Assembly (NCBI GenBank): GCA_005788585.1 | Contig: SYBY01000391.1 | Coordinates: 1 to 48,694, forward strand | Source of the DNA: Actinomycetota bacterium | GTDB taxonomy: Bacteria > Actinomycetota > Thermoleophilia > Solirubrobacterales > Solirubrobacteraceae | Reading direction: 5' to 3' | Length of the DNA stretch: 48,694 nucleotides | Shown here: piece by piece, positions 6,563 through 15,361 of the stretch | How positions within the stretch are numbered: position 1 is the stretch's first letter | Layout of the letters: each line of letters starts with the position of its first letter | Notes under the pieces: generated by a model | The model's database searches: none | Told to the model about the DNA's origin: nothing | What the model saw: only the letters and a program-made list of their open reading frames with translations | Translations under genes and position numbers: made by a program

Positions 6563-6765
6563 AGATGCTGACCGACATCTTGGTGATCGCCTACGTGGTG
6601 TTCATGCTGGCCGTGCTGACTATTGGGATCGGCGGTGCCATCATCGCCTTGACGATCTCCCCCTGGACGACGGTGTTCACCGACTACGGCGCGTCCTTCC
6701 TCGGGCTGGCGATCGGCGGCCTGGTGCTGCTCATGCTTTTCAACATCTGGATGGACGAGCAGTGA
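6559..6765 (+). CDS. Small two-helix membrane protein
   Basis: 68 aa, GTG 6559 (GTGA overlap). Two hydrophobic helices span about residues 6-32 (ILVIAYVVFMLAVLTIGIGG onward) and 46-63 (LGLAIGGLVLLMLFNIW), with a short polar turn. Its position ahead of the terminase is unusual for a holin, and the lysis cassette lies elsewhere (31548-33500). Its role is unknown; a membrane-acting accessory protein is possible. Confidence 0.65.
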   Translation: MKMLTDILVIAYVVFMLAVLTIGIGGAIIALTISPWTTVFTDYGASFLGLAIGGLVLLMLFNIWMDEQ

Positions 6766-7046
6766 CCCCGCGCATGACCACCGGCGTCAAGGCCACCGCC
6801 CAGCGCGAGCAGGCCAGCACCCCGCCGACCCTGCACACCCCGGCCGAGGCCGTCCTCATCACCGGGCAGCTCGCCAGCCAGTCCTGCAAGACGTGCGCCG
6901 CCAGCCTCGTCTACGTCGACGACCCGACCGCGCTAATCGTCGGCGTCGAAGCCTTCCGCGCCGACCGGTTCGTCATCCGCACCCCGGACGGCACTCGGTA
7001 CGCCACGCGCGAAGAGGTCGCCGCCGGGGAGCGCTGCACGCCGTGA
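6762..7046 (+). CDS. Small hypothetical protein
   Basis: 94 aa, GTG 6762 (or ATG 6774). It has SCKTCAASLVYVDDPTALIV with a CxxC, and ends with GERCTP. It may be a small zinc-binding head or packaging accessory. It overlaps the terminase small subunit by 4 nt. No family recognised. Confidence 0.55.
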   Translation: MTPRMTTGVKATAQREQASTPPTLHTPAEAVLITGQLASQSCKTCAASLVYVDDPTALIVGVEAFRADRFVIRTPDGTRYATREEVAAGERCTP

Positions 7047-7702
7047 AGGGCTACGACGGCCCCGTCTGCGGCGCCAAGACCCGACAGTCGAAGACCGCGT
7101 GCCAGCGCCAAGCGGGCTGGGGCACCGACCATCCCGGCGCCGGCCAGTGCAAGCAGCACGGCGGCGCGACGGCGACGAACAGCATGAAGGCACACGTCCA
7201 GCTTGCCCGCCGCGAGTACGCGGTCATGGGAATCCCCCTCGACCACGTCAACCCGTCCGAGGCGATCCTCGAATGCATCCGCATCACCGCCGGCGAGGTG
7301 CAGTACGCCAGCGAGCGGATCGCCGAGCTCGACGCCGCCGACGCCCTGGTCGAGGACCGCGTCGACCATGAGCGCCCGCTGAAGCTCGGCGGCGATGATG
7401 GCGAGGATCCGGACACGACGGTCACCGAGGTCAAGACCTCGACCGACCGCAAGCTGCACGCCTGGATCCGCGTCCGCCAAGAGGCCATGGACCGGCTCGT
7501 CGCCTACTCGGCGACCGCGCTGAAGGCCAACGTCGACGAGCGGCTCGTCCGCGTCGCTGAGTCGCAGGCCAAGATCCTCGCCGACGCGATGCGCGCATTC
7601 GTCATCGCCATGGGGTTCGACCCGGCAGACCCGAAGGTCAGGGAGGCGCTGCGTGGCAGTCTCACCGCACTTCCCACTGGAGGCGCCGTCATCGACGCCT
7701 GA
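7043..7702 (+). CDS. terS: Terminase small subunit
   Basis: 219 aa, GTG 7043 (GTGA overlap). The N-terminus has the Cys/His pattern CGAKTRQSKTACQRQAG then CKQHGGAT, followed by a helix of basic residues. This is a common start of actinophage small terminases, in which an N-terminal DNA-recognition element precedes a long helical oligomerisation region. The next gene starts 50 nt before its end. TerS recognises phage DNA and positions TerL for packaging. The call rests on the motif and on its place before TerL. Confidence 0.75.
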   Translation: MKGYDGPVCGAKTRQSKTACQRQAGWGTDHPGAGQCKQHGGATATNSMKAHVQLARREYAVMGIPLDHVNPSEAILECIRITAGEVQYASERIAELDAADALVEDRVDHERPLKLGGDDGEDPDTTVTEVKTSTDRKLHAWIRVRQEAMDRLVAYSATALKANVDERLVRVAESQAKILADAMRAFVIAMGFDPADPKVREALRGSLTALPTGGAVIDA

Positions 7703-9125
7703 CGTCTTCGCGCTCACCGCCGACCTTCTCGACCCGCCCGAGCACCCGTACGCCGCCGACCCGGTCGCGTTCGCCAGCGACGTCCTCGGCTTCACCGCGT
7801 GGAGCATGCAGCGGGACATCATGGAGGCCGTCCGCGACAACCCGCTCGTCGCGGTCCGCGCCTGCCACGGTCCCGGCAAGACGGCCATCGCCGCCCAGGT
7901 CGCGCTGTGGTTTCTGAAGACCAAGCGCAACAGCCGCGTCATCACGACCGCGCCGACGTGGAAGCAGGTCGAGCAGCTTCTCTGGCGTGAGATCCGCGCC
8001 GCCGTCGCACGTAGCGCGCAGGGCACGTTTCCGAAGCCCAGCGCGACGAAGCTCGAGGTCGGCGACGAGTGGTTCGCGATCGGCATGTCGACCAACGAGC
8101 CCGAGCGGTTCCAAGGTCACCACGCCGAGCACCTGCTGCTCATCGTCGACGAGGCCTCCGGTGTCGACGAGAAGATCTACGAGGCGTCCGAGGGTTTCCA
8201 GACTGCGGAGGGCGCGCACGTCCTGCTGCTCGGCAACCCGACGAAGATCGGCGGCCAGTTCTTCCGCGCGTTCGGCAAGGAGCGCGCGAAGTGGCGGACG
8301 TTCACGATCAGCGTCTTCGACACGCCGAACTACACCGGCGAGCAGGTGCCGGCCGACGTCGCCCGTCGGCTGCCGCGCCGCGGCTGGGCCGAGGAGAAGG
8401 CCGCCCAGTGGGGCGAGGCCTCGCCGATGTATCAGGTGCGCGTCCTGGGCGTGCACCCCAGCAGCGCGGCCGACACGGTCATCCCGATGATCGACGTCGA
8501 GGAGGCGCAGCGACGCAAGCTGCCCGCCCCGACCGGGCCGCGCAAGGACCGCGCCACGATCGCCGTCGACGTCGCCCGCTTCGGCGACGACGAGACGGTC
8601 ATCGCCGTCAAGCACGGCGGGCTGATCCGCATCGTCGAGGTGCTGCAAGGCAAGGACACCGTGATGGTGTCCAAGCGCGCCGCCCACCACGGCAGCCGCT
8701 ACGCCCGGCCGCGGTTCGTCATCGACGACTCCGGGGTCGGCGGCGGCGTGACCGACCAGCTCCGCGCGATGGGCCACACCGTGCACCCGTTCAACGGCGC
8801 CGAGCGCGCCCACGAGCCCGACGAGTACCCGAACGCCCGCTCGGAGCTCTGGTTCACGATGGCCGACGCGATCGGCGACGTGGACCTCGACGACGACGAG
8901 CAGCTCATGGCCGACCTGACCGCGCCGACGTACAAGCTCGACAAGCGCGACCGTCGCGTCGTCGAGCCCAAGGACGAGACCAAGAAGCGCCTGGGTCGGT
9001 CCCCGGACCGCGGCGACGCGGTCCTGATGACGCTGTGGCATCCGCCGGTCCTGAAGATCCCCGACGGTGATGGCGGCCAGGTCGAGCAGGCCATCACGGC
9101 CGGACTGATGGACGAGAGGTGGTGA
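7653..9125 (+). CDS. terL: Terminase large subunit (ATPase-nuclease)
   Basis: 490 aa, GTG 7653. Walker A HGPGKT is at 72-77 and Walker B with catalytic Glu (LLLIVDEAS) near 161-169. Motif III-like LLLGNPTK lies near 191-198. The RNase H-like nuclease domain has AVDVARFGDDET (D306, D312), VIDDSGVGGGVTDQL (D358/D359) and SPDRGDAVL (D455). This protein drives genome packaging at the portal and cuts the concatemer. It overlaps terS by 50 nt and is followed directly by the portal gene. Size and motif order fit a full-length enzyme. Confidence 0.95.
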   Translation: MAVSPHFPLEAPSSTPDVFALTADLLDPPEHPYAADPVAFASDVLGFTAWSMQRDIMEAVRDNPLVAVRACHGPGKTAIAAQVALWFLKTKRNSRVITTAPTWKQVEQLLWREIRAAVARSAQGTFPKPSATKLEVGDEWFAIGMSTNEPERFQGHHAEHLLLIVDEASGVDEKIYEASEGFQTAEGAHVLLLGNPTKIGGQFFRAFGKERAKWRTFTISVFDTPNYTGEQVPADVARRLPRRGWAEEKAAQWGEASPMYQVRVLGVHPSSAADTVIPMIDVEEAQRRKLPAPTGPRKDRATIAVDVARFGDDETVIAVKHGGLIRIVEVLQGKDTVMVSKRAAHHGSRYARPRFVIDDSGVGGGVTDQLRAMGHTVHPFNGAERAHEPDEYPNARSELWFTMADAIGDVDLDDDEQLMADLTAPTYKLDKRDRRVVEPKDETKKRLGRSPDRGDAVLMTLWHPPVLKIPDGDGGQVEQAITAGLMDERW

Positions 9126-9128
9126 GCC

Positions 9129-11210
9129 GTGCCCACAGCCCCGACCCGTGAGCTCGGCGCCCCCGCCCAGGTGGGGCTGCTCGGCTGGGATCAGTTCTAC
9201 GACGAGTTCGAGCGCGCGGACAATCTGCGCTGGCCGCAGAGCAACGAGACCTACGCGGCGATGCTCAACGACAGCCAGATCGACGCGCTGCGCCAGGCGA
9301 TCACGCTGCCGCTGATGCGCCGCCGGTGGCTGATTGACCCCAACGGCGCGCCCGACGCGGTCGTCGAGCGGATGGCCGGGGGCCTCGGGCTGCCGATCCT
9401 GGGCCGCGACGCCGGCTTTCGCCCGCGCGGTCGCGGGCGGTTCTCGTGGGGCAAGCACCTCGACCACGTCCTGCGTGCCCCGTGGTTCGGCCACTACTAC
9501 TTCGAGCAGGTCTACAACCGCCCTGCCGCCAGCGGCCAGCCGCTGACTCTGCGCAAGCTCGCGCCGCGCCCGCCGCGGACGATCAGCCAGATCAAGGTCG
9601 AGCCCGACGGTGGTCTGAAGGCCATCGTGCAGAGCGTCGGCCTGGACATGCCCGAGATCCCCGTCTCGTCGCTCGTCGCATACGTGTGGGACCAGGAGGG
9701 CGGCAACTGGGTGGGCCGCTCCATGCTGCGGTCGGTCTACCGCGAGTGGCTGCTGAAGGATCGGCTGCTGCGCGTCGACGCGATCAACCACGAGCGTGCC
9801 GGCGGTGTGCCGGTCGTCGAGGCGCCGCCCGGCGCCGACGAGAAGGACCTCGAGCGCCTCGCCGCCCTGGCCGTGAACTTCCGGGTCGGCGAGCGCGCCG
9901 GGGGCGCCGTGCCGAACGGGTCGAAGGTGCATCTGGTCAGCGGCGGCAACTCGAAGGTCATCGAGAGCATCAGGTACCTCGACGAGTCGACCGCCCGGTC
10001 GTTCCTGGCGATGTTCCTGATGCTTGGCTCCACGTCGAGCGCGGGTCTGAACGGGACGGGCATGGCCGAGCAGTTCGTCGAGTTCTTCGCCTTGGCCGGC
10101 GACGCGGTCGCCGACTGGGTGTGCGACGTCACCAACGACCACGTCATCGAGGACGACGTCGATTGGAACGACGGCGCGGGCGTGGAGTTCATCCCGCGGG
10201 TCGTCTCCCAGCGCGACGAGAACCCGGAGCTTGACGCCAGCCAGCTCGCGCAGTTCGTGTCGTCGGGTCTGCTGACCGTGGACCCCGAGCTCGAGGACCA
10301 CATCCGCGGCAAGTACGACCTGCCGCTGCGCCCGGAGACGATGCCGCTGGCGCCCGCGAGCATCGCCGCGGCCGAGCAGCGCGATCACCGCGCGAAGCTC
10401 GACGCGCTGCGCACGTCGGCCGCGGTCACGCTCCCCGACCGGGAGATGCGCCGCGAGCCCAACGCCGCAGAGACGGCCGCCGCCGTGGACTTCGCAGTTC
10501 TCGACGCGACCTACTCCTCGACGCTGGCCGATCTGGTCGACGCGTGGAAGGCGGTCCGCTCTGAGCAGGTCGCCGAGCTCGCGGAGGGCATCGTCAGCGC
10601 CGACGAGGATCCGACGACGCTCGCGATGCTGCAGGCCACGCCCGGTGGTGTCGACGTGCTGGTCGAGCGGCTGCGTGAGGTGGCCGTCCGCGGCGTCGAC
10701 TCGGCGCTGGCCGAGGCCGCAGCGCAGGGCGCGACCATCGAGATGCCGGACATCGACGCGATCGTCGAGGGACTCGAGGCCCGAGCGCAGGCGACGGCGA
10801 CCCTGATGGCGCGCTCGCTGAGCGAGGCCGCCGGCCGCCGCGCCGTGGCCCTGACCGGAGGATCGCTGGCTCCCGAGCAGGTGGCCGAGCAGGTCGTCGA
10901 GTACATCGAGGGCCTGAGCGACGCCTACCTCGAGGAGCAGTTCACGGGACTGCTGACGCAGGGCCAGAACACGGGACGCCGCGCGGTGTTCGCCGAGGCG
11001 CCGTCGATCCGGGCGGTGTACGCCAGCGAGCTGCTCGACAGCTCGACGTGCGAGGCCTGCGCGGACGTGGACGGCAGGGAGTACCCCGATCTTCAGTCCG
11101 CCGAGGAGGACTACCCGACCGGCGGATTCAAGGACTGCGCCGGTGGCGCGCGTTGCCGCGGCACGTTGGTCGCGGTCTACGAGGACGAGGCGACGCCGAG
11201 CGTCAACTGA
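9129..11210 (+). CDS. Portal protein (Mu gp29-like) fused to an F/MuF-like head morphogenesis domain
   Basis: 693 aa, GTG 9129. Residues about 20-450 follow the Mu gp29/DUF935 portal pattern (DSQIDALRQAITLPLMRRRW, then FGHYYFEQVY, LAPRPPRTI, GNWVGRSMLRSVYREWLLKD and NGTGMAEQFVEF). The C-terminal part is a Mu gpF-like domain: a helical stretch, then YASELLDSSTCEACADVDGR, YP.GGF..CAGG and RCRGTLVAV. Mu encodes these as two proteins, so this is a fusion. The portal is the dodecameric DNA gate; F-like proteins act inside the early head. No toxin domain follows the F part. Confidence 0.9.
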   Translation: MPTAPTRELGAPAQVGLLGWDQFYDEFERADNLRWPQSNETYAAMLNDSQIDALRQAITLPLMRRRWLIDPNGAPDAVVERMAGGLGLPILGRDAGFRPRGRGRFSWGKHLDHVLRAPWFGHYYFEQVYNRPAASGQPLTLRKLAPRPPRTISQIKVEPDGGLKAIVQSVGLDMPEIPVSSLVAYVWDQEGGNWVGRSMLRSVYREWLLKDRLLRVDAINHERAGGVPVVEAPPGADEKDLERLAALAVNFRVGERAGGAVPNGSKVHLVSGGNSKVIESIRYLDESTARSFLAMFLMLGSTSSAGLNGTGMAEQFVEFFALAGDAVADWVCDVTNDHVIEDDVDWNDGAGVEFIPRVVSQRDENPELDASQLAQFVSSGLLTVDPELEDHIRGKYDLPLRPETMPLAPASIAAAEQRDHRAKLDALRTSAAVTLPDREMRREPNAAETAAAVDFAVLDATYSSTLADLVDAWKAVRSEQVAELAEGIVSADEDPTTLAMLQATPGGVDVLVERLREVAVRGVDSALAEAAAQGATIEMPDIDAIVEGLEARAQATATLMARSLSEAAGRRAVALTGGSLAPEQVAEQVVEYIEGLSDAYLEEQFTGLLTQGQNTGRRAVFAEAPSIRAVYASELLDSSTCEACADVDGREYPDLQSAEEDYPTGGFKDCAGGARCRGTLVAVYEDEATPSVN

Positions 11211-11473
11211 TGGGACACGCGCCGCCACGCTCATCGGGTCGTCCTCATCTTCCGCCGCGGAAGACCATCGAGATCTCGGTCGCCGACGAGCGCCGGATCG
11301 TCGCCCGGATGCACCAGCACATCATGGGGCTGCAGCCGCCGACGAGGCTGGAGGCGCTACGCCACGAGTACGTGACCGGGCGCATTGAGCTTCCGGAGTT
11401 CGAGCGTCGAGCGGAGGACATGATCCGCCGCGAGATCGACGCTGACCAAGTGTTCATCGAACGCATCGCGTAG
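11210..11473 (+). CDS. SHOCT-like short protein
   Basis: 87 aa, ATG 11210 overlapping the portal stop by one base (TGATG). The C-terminus RLEALRHEYVTGRIELPEFE matches the SHOCT oligomerisation motif (L..L...G.I...EFE..K..L). Head-gene position suggests a morphogenesis accessory, which is an inference. Confidence 0.65.
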   Translation: MGHAPPRSSGRPHLPPRKTIEISVADERRIVARMHQHIMGLQPPTRLEALRHEYVTGRIELPEFERRAEDMIRREIDADQVFIERIA

Positions 11474-11489
11474 CGATCGGAGGGCGGGG

Positions 11490-11675
11490 ATGTACGAGCC
11501 GAGGCTGACTGCCGACACGCTGAGCACCCCGCCCAAACCGCCGCCGTCCCCCTTGCTCGGCGAGCTGCGAGACCCGCGCGATGTCGCCCCGTTCGAGGAG
11601 TGGGGCCACGCCGTCACCGCCCCCGACGAGCCGTCGCCGTCCCGCACGCCGGGCATGCCGCCTTTCACCCCGTAG
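11490..11675 (+). CDS. Small proline-rich hypothetical protein
   Basis: 61 aa, ATG 11490 with GGAGGG upstream. It is rich in Pro, probably disordered, with no recognised domain. It lies between the SHOCT protein and the protease. Confidence 0.55.
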   Translation: MYEPRLTADTLSTPPKPPPSPLLGELRDPRDVAPFEEWGHAVTAPDEPSPSRTPGMPPFTP

Positions 11676-11695
11676 CTGACGCCAGGAGGTGGCGC

Positions 11696-12199
11696 GTGGA
11701 GTACGTGACCATCGAGGGCGTCGAGCTCATCGGGCTCGGCATCGACTGGCCGACCGCACCACAGGCCAGCAACATCACGCTGGAGAACCTCGTCGACGTC
11801 GTCGTCGCGGCCAACGAGGACCCGCTGATCCGGCCGCCGCGCATCAAGCTCGGCCACAGCCGCCTGCAGCCCACCGACGGCGGGTTCACCGAGCTCGGTG
11901 ACTTCGACCCGGAGTGGGACGGGGCGCCCATCTTCGGCACGGCGCAGAACTTGCGCCTGAACGACTACGGCTCGAAGGTCGTCGCCGACTTCGTCGAGGT
12001 CCCCGACTGGCTGGCCGACGTCATCCCATCGGCGTGGCCTGCGCGGTCCTGCGAGTGGACCGGGCCCGTCAAGACCGAGGGCGACCGCAGCTACTCCATG
12101 GTGCTGACCGCCGTGTCGCTGCTCGGCGAGCGCCAGCACGCCATCAAGAACCTCGCCGACGTGCGCCGCCTCATCGAGACCGGCAGCACCGACACCTGA
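11696..12199 (+). CDS. Prohead protease (Mu gpI-like)
   Basis: 167 aa, GTG 11696 with AGGAGGT 8 bases upstream. The pattern RPPRIKLGHS, GTAQNLRLNDYGSKVVADF, VPDWLADVIPSAWPARSCEW and YSMVLTAVSLLG follows the Mu gpI protease family (P.KLGH, iG.v.nl, VP....I....y...S.E, L..vaLLG). It processes scaffold and head proteins. In Mu the scaffold is the C-terminal part of the same gene; here it would be the separate gene at 12218. Confidence 0.75.
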   Translation: MEYVTIEGVELIGLGIDWPTAPQASNITLENLVDVVVAANEDPLIRPPRIKLGHSRLQPTDGGFTELGDFDPEWDGAPIFGTAQNLRLNDYGSKVVADFVEVPDWLADVIPSAWPARSCEWTGPVKTEGDRSYSMVLTAVSLLGERQHAIKNLADVRRLIETGSTDT

Positions 12200-12217
12200 C
12201 CTACGGAGGTCGCGCGC

Positions 12218-13132
12218 ATGACCACGATCGCATCGATCGACGCCGGGACCGTCCGGCATCGCTTCAACTACGACTGGGCGATGAACCCCGACAACGGGGT
12301 CGAGCAGGACACGTACTGGTGGTACGCCAGCAGCGTCCGCCTGGACCCCAACGAGATCTGGGCCGAAGACGAGGACGGCACCCTGTGGGTCGTCCCGTTC
12401 ACCACCGACGGGGAGGACGAGGTCACGTTCGGCGAGCCGGTCAAGGCGCGCCTGACCGCCGTCCCCGTCGCCGCGTCGGCCGGTGTCGCAGCCACGGCGA
12501 CCGCCGAGCGGCGCGCCCAGCGCGTTCTGGCCGAAGGCCTGGAGCGCCCCGACAAGCCTGCCCGCGAGGGCGAGACCACGGCCGCCGAGGCGCGGCCCGA
12601 ACCCGAGGAGGGAGTCATGGACGAGAACGTCCGTGCATACCTCGAGGCCCAGGGCATCGACCCGGAAGCGGCCACCGAGGAGCAGAAGAACGCGGCCAAC
12701 GTGTTCGTCGCCGCGGGCTGGACGCCGCCGGCTGCCGAACCGGAGGCCGTCGTCGAGCCTGTCGTCGAGCCCGAGCCGGTCGCCGCCGCGGCTGCGCCCG
12801 TCATCCCGAAGGGCATGAAGCTCGTGCCCGACGAGACGATCGCGTCGATGCAGAACCTCGTCAAGAAGGACCACGAGCGCGACCGCTCCGAGACGATCGA
12901 CGGCGCCGTCTCGGCCGGCGTGTTCCCGCCCTCGCACGCCGAGGACTGGGGCAAGCGCTACGACATCGACCCGGAGGGCACGAAGCAGATCATCGCCTCG
13001 ATGCCCAAGGGCCTCGTCCCCGTCACCGAGCGCGGGACCAGCGTCGAGCCCGACGCCGAGCAGGTGTCCGCCGGCGAGATGGACGCCATCCGCGCGTCCT
13101 TCGGCATCGCCACGACCCAGAAGGGGGCCTGA
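12218..13132 (+). CDS. Scaffold-like head protein (Mu I/Z-type C-terminal equivalent)
   Basis: 304 aa, ATG 12218 after GGAGGT. Residues about 1-80 form a small beta-rich domain (WWYASSVRLDPNEIWAEDED). The middle is Ala/Glu/Pro-rich and low-complexity. The C-terminus (about 200-290) has the MKLVPDETIASMQNLVKKDH helix, then AGVFPPSHAEDWGKRYDIDP, as seen in the C-terminal scaffold part of Mu gpI. It probably shapes the prohead and is cleaved by the protease upstream. Another in-frame ATG at 12618 could produce a shorter scaffold form. Confidence 0.7.
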   Translation: MTTIASIDAGTVRHRFNYDWAMNPDNGVEQDTYWWYASSVRLDPNEIWAEDEDGTLWVVPFTTDGEDEVTFGEPVKARLTAVPVAASAGVAATATAERRAQRVLAEGLERPDKPAREGETTAAEARPEPEEGVMDENVRAYLEAQGIDPEAATEEQKNAANVFVAAGWTPPAAEPEAVVEPVVEPEPVAAAAAPVIPKGMKLVPDETIASMQNLVKKDHERDRSETIDGAVSAGVFPPSHAEDWGKRYDIDPEGTKQIIASMPKGLVPVTERGTSVEPDAEQVSAGEMDAIRASFGIATTQKGA

Positions 13133-13134
13133 AC

Positions 13135-13881
13135 ATGGCCGAGCAGATGAGCCGGTTCAAGCCCGGCGCCAACGTCCCGGTCTTCGCGACCACCGCGATC
13201 CTCGCGGGCCGCTTCGTGAAGATCGTCGACGACAAGACCACGCAGGGCGACTACCAGGCGGGTCACTGCGGCCTGGGCGAGCGCGCGTTCGGCGTCGCCG
13301 AGCTCGACTCGGCGGCGACGACGGAGCCGGCGCACAGCGTCGAGCGTCGCGTCAACGTCGCCCGACGCGGGTCCATCGCCCGCGTGACGGCGGGCGCCGC
13401 CATCACGGCCGGTGACCTCGTGCAGTCCGACGCGGCTGGCCGCGCGATCACGTTCGACGCCGACGGCACGTTCGCGACGCTGGCGACGGGCGTCGTCGGC
13501 TCGAACAACGCGATCACCTGGACGTCTCGCCTCCCCGGCGACGACGGCGAGGAGATCACGATCACGATCGTCGACCCGGCCGGCAACAACGTGTCGCTGT
13601 CCGTCGACGTGGACGGCCGCGACATCGTCGTCACCGGCGCGACGGACGGCGCGTCGGTGCTGACCAGCACCGCCGCGCAGGTCATCGCCGCCGTACAGGA
13701 GCACGACACGGCCTCGCAGCTCGTCGACGTCGCCAACACCGGCGCCTCGTCGGGTGCCGGTGTCGTCGCCGCCGTCGCGGAGACCGCGCTCGCGTCCGGC
13801 GTGGACGTCGGCGTCGCGCTCGGCCAGGCCCTGACCACCGTGGACGACCTCGGCGACATCGTCGAAGTCGACCTGTTCTGA
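13135..13881 (+). CDS. Capsid decoration/stabilisation protein (DUF2190-like) with insert
   Basis: 248 aa, ATG 13135, two bases after the previous stop. The N-terminal half (FKPGANVPVFATTAILAGRF, GLGERAFGVAELDSA, VNVARRGSIARVTAGAAITA) matches the small beta-barrel DUF2190 head protein, usually about 110 aa. Residues about 125-215 look like an inserted beta domain (EITITIVDPAGNNVSLSVDV then TSTAAQVIAAVQEHDTASQL). The barrel then closes with ALGQALTTVDDLGDIVEVDL. It probably sits on the capsid exterior. The insert may be a displayed domain. Confidence 0.75.
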   Translation: MAEQMSRFKPGANVPVFATTAILAGRFVKIVDDKTTQGDYQAGHCGLGERAFGVAELDSAATTEPAHSVERRVNVARRGSIARVTAGAAITAGDLVQSDAAGRAITFDADGTFATLATGVVGSNNAITWTSRLPGDDGEEITITIVDPAGNNVSLSVDVDGRDIVVTGATDGASVLTSTAAQVIAAVQEHDTASQLVDVANTGASSGAGVVAAVAETALASGVDVGVALGQALTTVDDLGDIVEVDLF

Positions 13882-13904
13882 ACCCAGAGAGGAGCTGATC
13901 CAAG

Positions 13905-14828
13905 ATGTCGGATCCGTACCAGAATCCGACGGCATCGCCCCTCCTGGGGCCGTCCGTCAGCGGCACGCGTGTCACCGTCGACACGCTCACCAAGCAGCAC
14001 ACGAAGATCCCGCAGATCATCCGCGACCTGGTCGCGGCGAACGAGGGGTACTTCGCCGAGGAGATCTTCGCCACCCCCGGCTTCACCGTCGAGGGCGGCG
14101 CGATCGAGTACACGGAGTCCTTCCCGGAGGACCACTTCCTCGACCCCGAACAGACCATCGGTCCCCGCGCGCCGGGCTCCGAGGCGCCGATCGTCGGCTC
14201 GAAGCGCAAGGGTCCGAAGATCGCCCGCCCCGAGTCGTGGGCCGGTCAGATCGAGGTGCACGACGAGCAGCGTCGCCGCAACGACGTCATCACCGTGCAG
14301 GGCGACTTCCGCAAGGCGGCGAACACGTTCGCCGACAAGCTGCAGTCCCGCGCGATCGAGACGCTCGACGCGTTCATCGACGCGACCTCGCGGGAGATCG
14401 ACTCCATCAACTGGGGTGCGGCCCTGTCGTCGGGCGTCCCGAACGCCGACCCGGCCACGCTGCCGCAGGTCACGTTCGCCGCGGTGATGAAGCAGTTCAT
14501 CGCCGACAAGGCGGGCGTCCGGCCGGACCTGCTGATCCTCCACCAGGACGACGCGTTCCTGCTGGACCGGATCTACGGCGAGAAGCTCCCGGCCCTGCTC
14601 GATCGCTACAAGCTGCGGATGCTTGTCAGCCCGCAGCAGACGGCGACCGAGGCGGTGTTCGCGAAGGCCAAGCAGGTCGGTGTCATGGCGTTCGAGAAGC
14701 CGCTCGACACGGAGTACACCCGCGAGGGCAAGCGCAAGACGGACGTGTACACGATGGAGGCCACCCCGGTCTTCGTCGCACACGACGCCAGCGCGGTCCT
14801 GCGCGTGACCATCGGGACGCAGACCTGA
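13905..14828 (+). CDS. Major capsid protein
   Basis: 307 aa, ATG 13905 after AGAGAGGAG. Order and size match a Mu T-like or HK97-fold capsid. It has an N-arm, then IPQIIRDLVAANEGYFAEEI, a long spine region (VQGDFRKAANTFADKLQSRA) and a C-terminal A-domain with PDLLILHQDDAF and TPVFVAHDASAVLRV. It lies directly after the decoration gene, as expected. No long N-terminal delta domain is seen, consistent with a separate scaffold. Confidence 0.85.
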   Translation: MSDPYQNPTASPLLGPSVSGTRVTVDTLTKQHTKIPQIIRDLVAANEGYFAEEIFATPGFTVEGGAIEYTESFPEDHFLDPEQTIGPRAPGSEAPIVGSKRKGPKIARPESWAGQIEVHDEQRRRNDVITVQGDFRKAANTFADKLQSRAIETLDAFIDATSREIDSINWGAALSSGVPNADPATLPQVTFAAVMKQFIADKAGVRPDLLILHQDDAFLLDRIYGEKLPALLDRYKLRMLVSPQQTATEAVFAKAKQVGVMAFEKPLDTEYTREGKRKTDVYTMEATPVFVAHDASAVLRVTIGTQT

Positions 14829-15235
14829 TGGAGTACCGCTACCGCAAGCTGTCGACCGTCGTGCGGCTGCTCGACGGGACGACGGCGTTCATCAACCGCG
14901 GGGACACGCTGCCCGACGACATCGACCCGGCGAACCTCGAGCACCTGCTCGAGCTCGGCTCGCTCGACGTCATCGGGGAGGGATCCCCGCCGCCTCCGCC
15001 GCCGGCGGATCCCGCCGATCCGCCGGCCGTGGGCTTCGACGCTCGCGGCAAGGACGCCGACGAGCTCGCGGACTGGCTGCGTTCGGAGCAGCCGACCGTG
15101 GATGAGGTGGTCGCCGCAGCGCAGGGTGATCCCGTGGCTGCCGCGGCCCTGCTCAACGCCGAGCGCACCATCACCGAGGGCGAGCCCCGCAAGGGCGTCG
15201 TCAAGGGCCTGGACGAGGTCGTCGAGGCCTCCTGA
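14828..15235 (+). CDS. Small head-associated protein with Pro linker
   Basis: 135 aa, ATG 14828 overlapping the capsid stop by one base. Residues 1-50 form a compact domain (YRYRKLSTVVRLLDGTTAFI, then DDIDPANLEHLLELGSLDVI) also seen at the N-terminus of the tailspike (15362) and in the 66-aa protein at 20958. A PPPPPP linker and an acidic helical tail (about 75-135) follow. It may be a head or neck accessory; function unknown. A double hairpin ends the transcription unit after it. Confidence 0.65.
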   Translation: MEYRYRKLSTVVRLLDGTTAFINRGDTLPDDIDPANLEHLLELGSLDVIGEGSPPPPPPADPADPPAVGFDARGKDADELADWLRSEQPTVDEVVAAAQGDPVAAAALLNAERTITEGEPRKGVVKGLDEVVEAS

Positions 15236-15244
15236 AGTTCCCCT

Positions 15245-15335
15245 CGCGCTGGCCTAACTGGCCTAGCGCGGATCCGGGCGGCGCCCGCTGAGCAGTTCTC
15301 CTCCGCGGCCGGTGGGCGCCGCCCCTTCTTCTTCG
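15245..15335 (+). terminator. Double-hairpin terminator between capsid genes and tailspike
   Basis: The first hairpin, 15245-15270, pairs CGCGCT with AGCGCG and GGCC with GGCC (one bulge). The second has an 11-bp perfect stem, GGGCGGCGCCC 15276-15286 with GGGCGCCGCCC 15314-15324, a 27-base loop, and a pyrimidine tail CTTCTTCTTC. It separates the abundant head transcript from the tailspike-polymerase cassette. The long loop makes efficiency uncertain. Confidence 0.65.
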
Positions 15336-15361
15336 TCTGATCTTCGAGCCCGGGAGGGCGC

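Noticed and set aside
9129..11210. A MuF-type polymorphic toxin at the end of the portal fusion
   Set aside because: The protein ends right after the RCRGTLVAVYED strand of the F domain, with no extra C-terminal toxin.
7689..11234. A 1181-codon open frame on the minus strand across terminase and portal
   Set aside because: It mirrors two well-supported genes on the plus strand. Long antisense frames are expected in such GC-rich DNA, and its translation is low-complexity with no domain.
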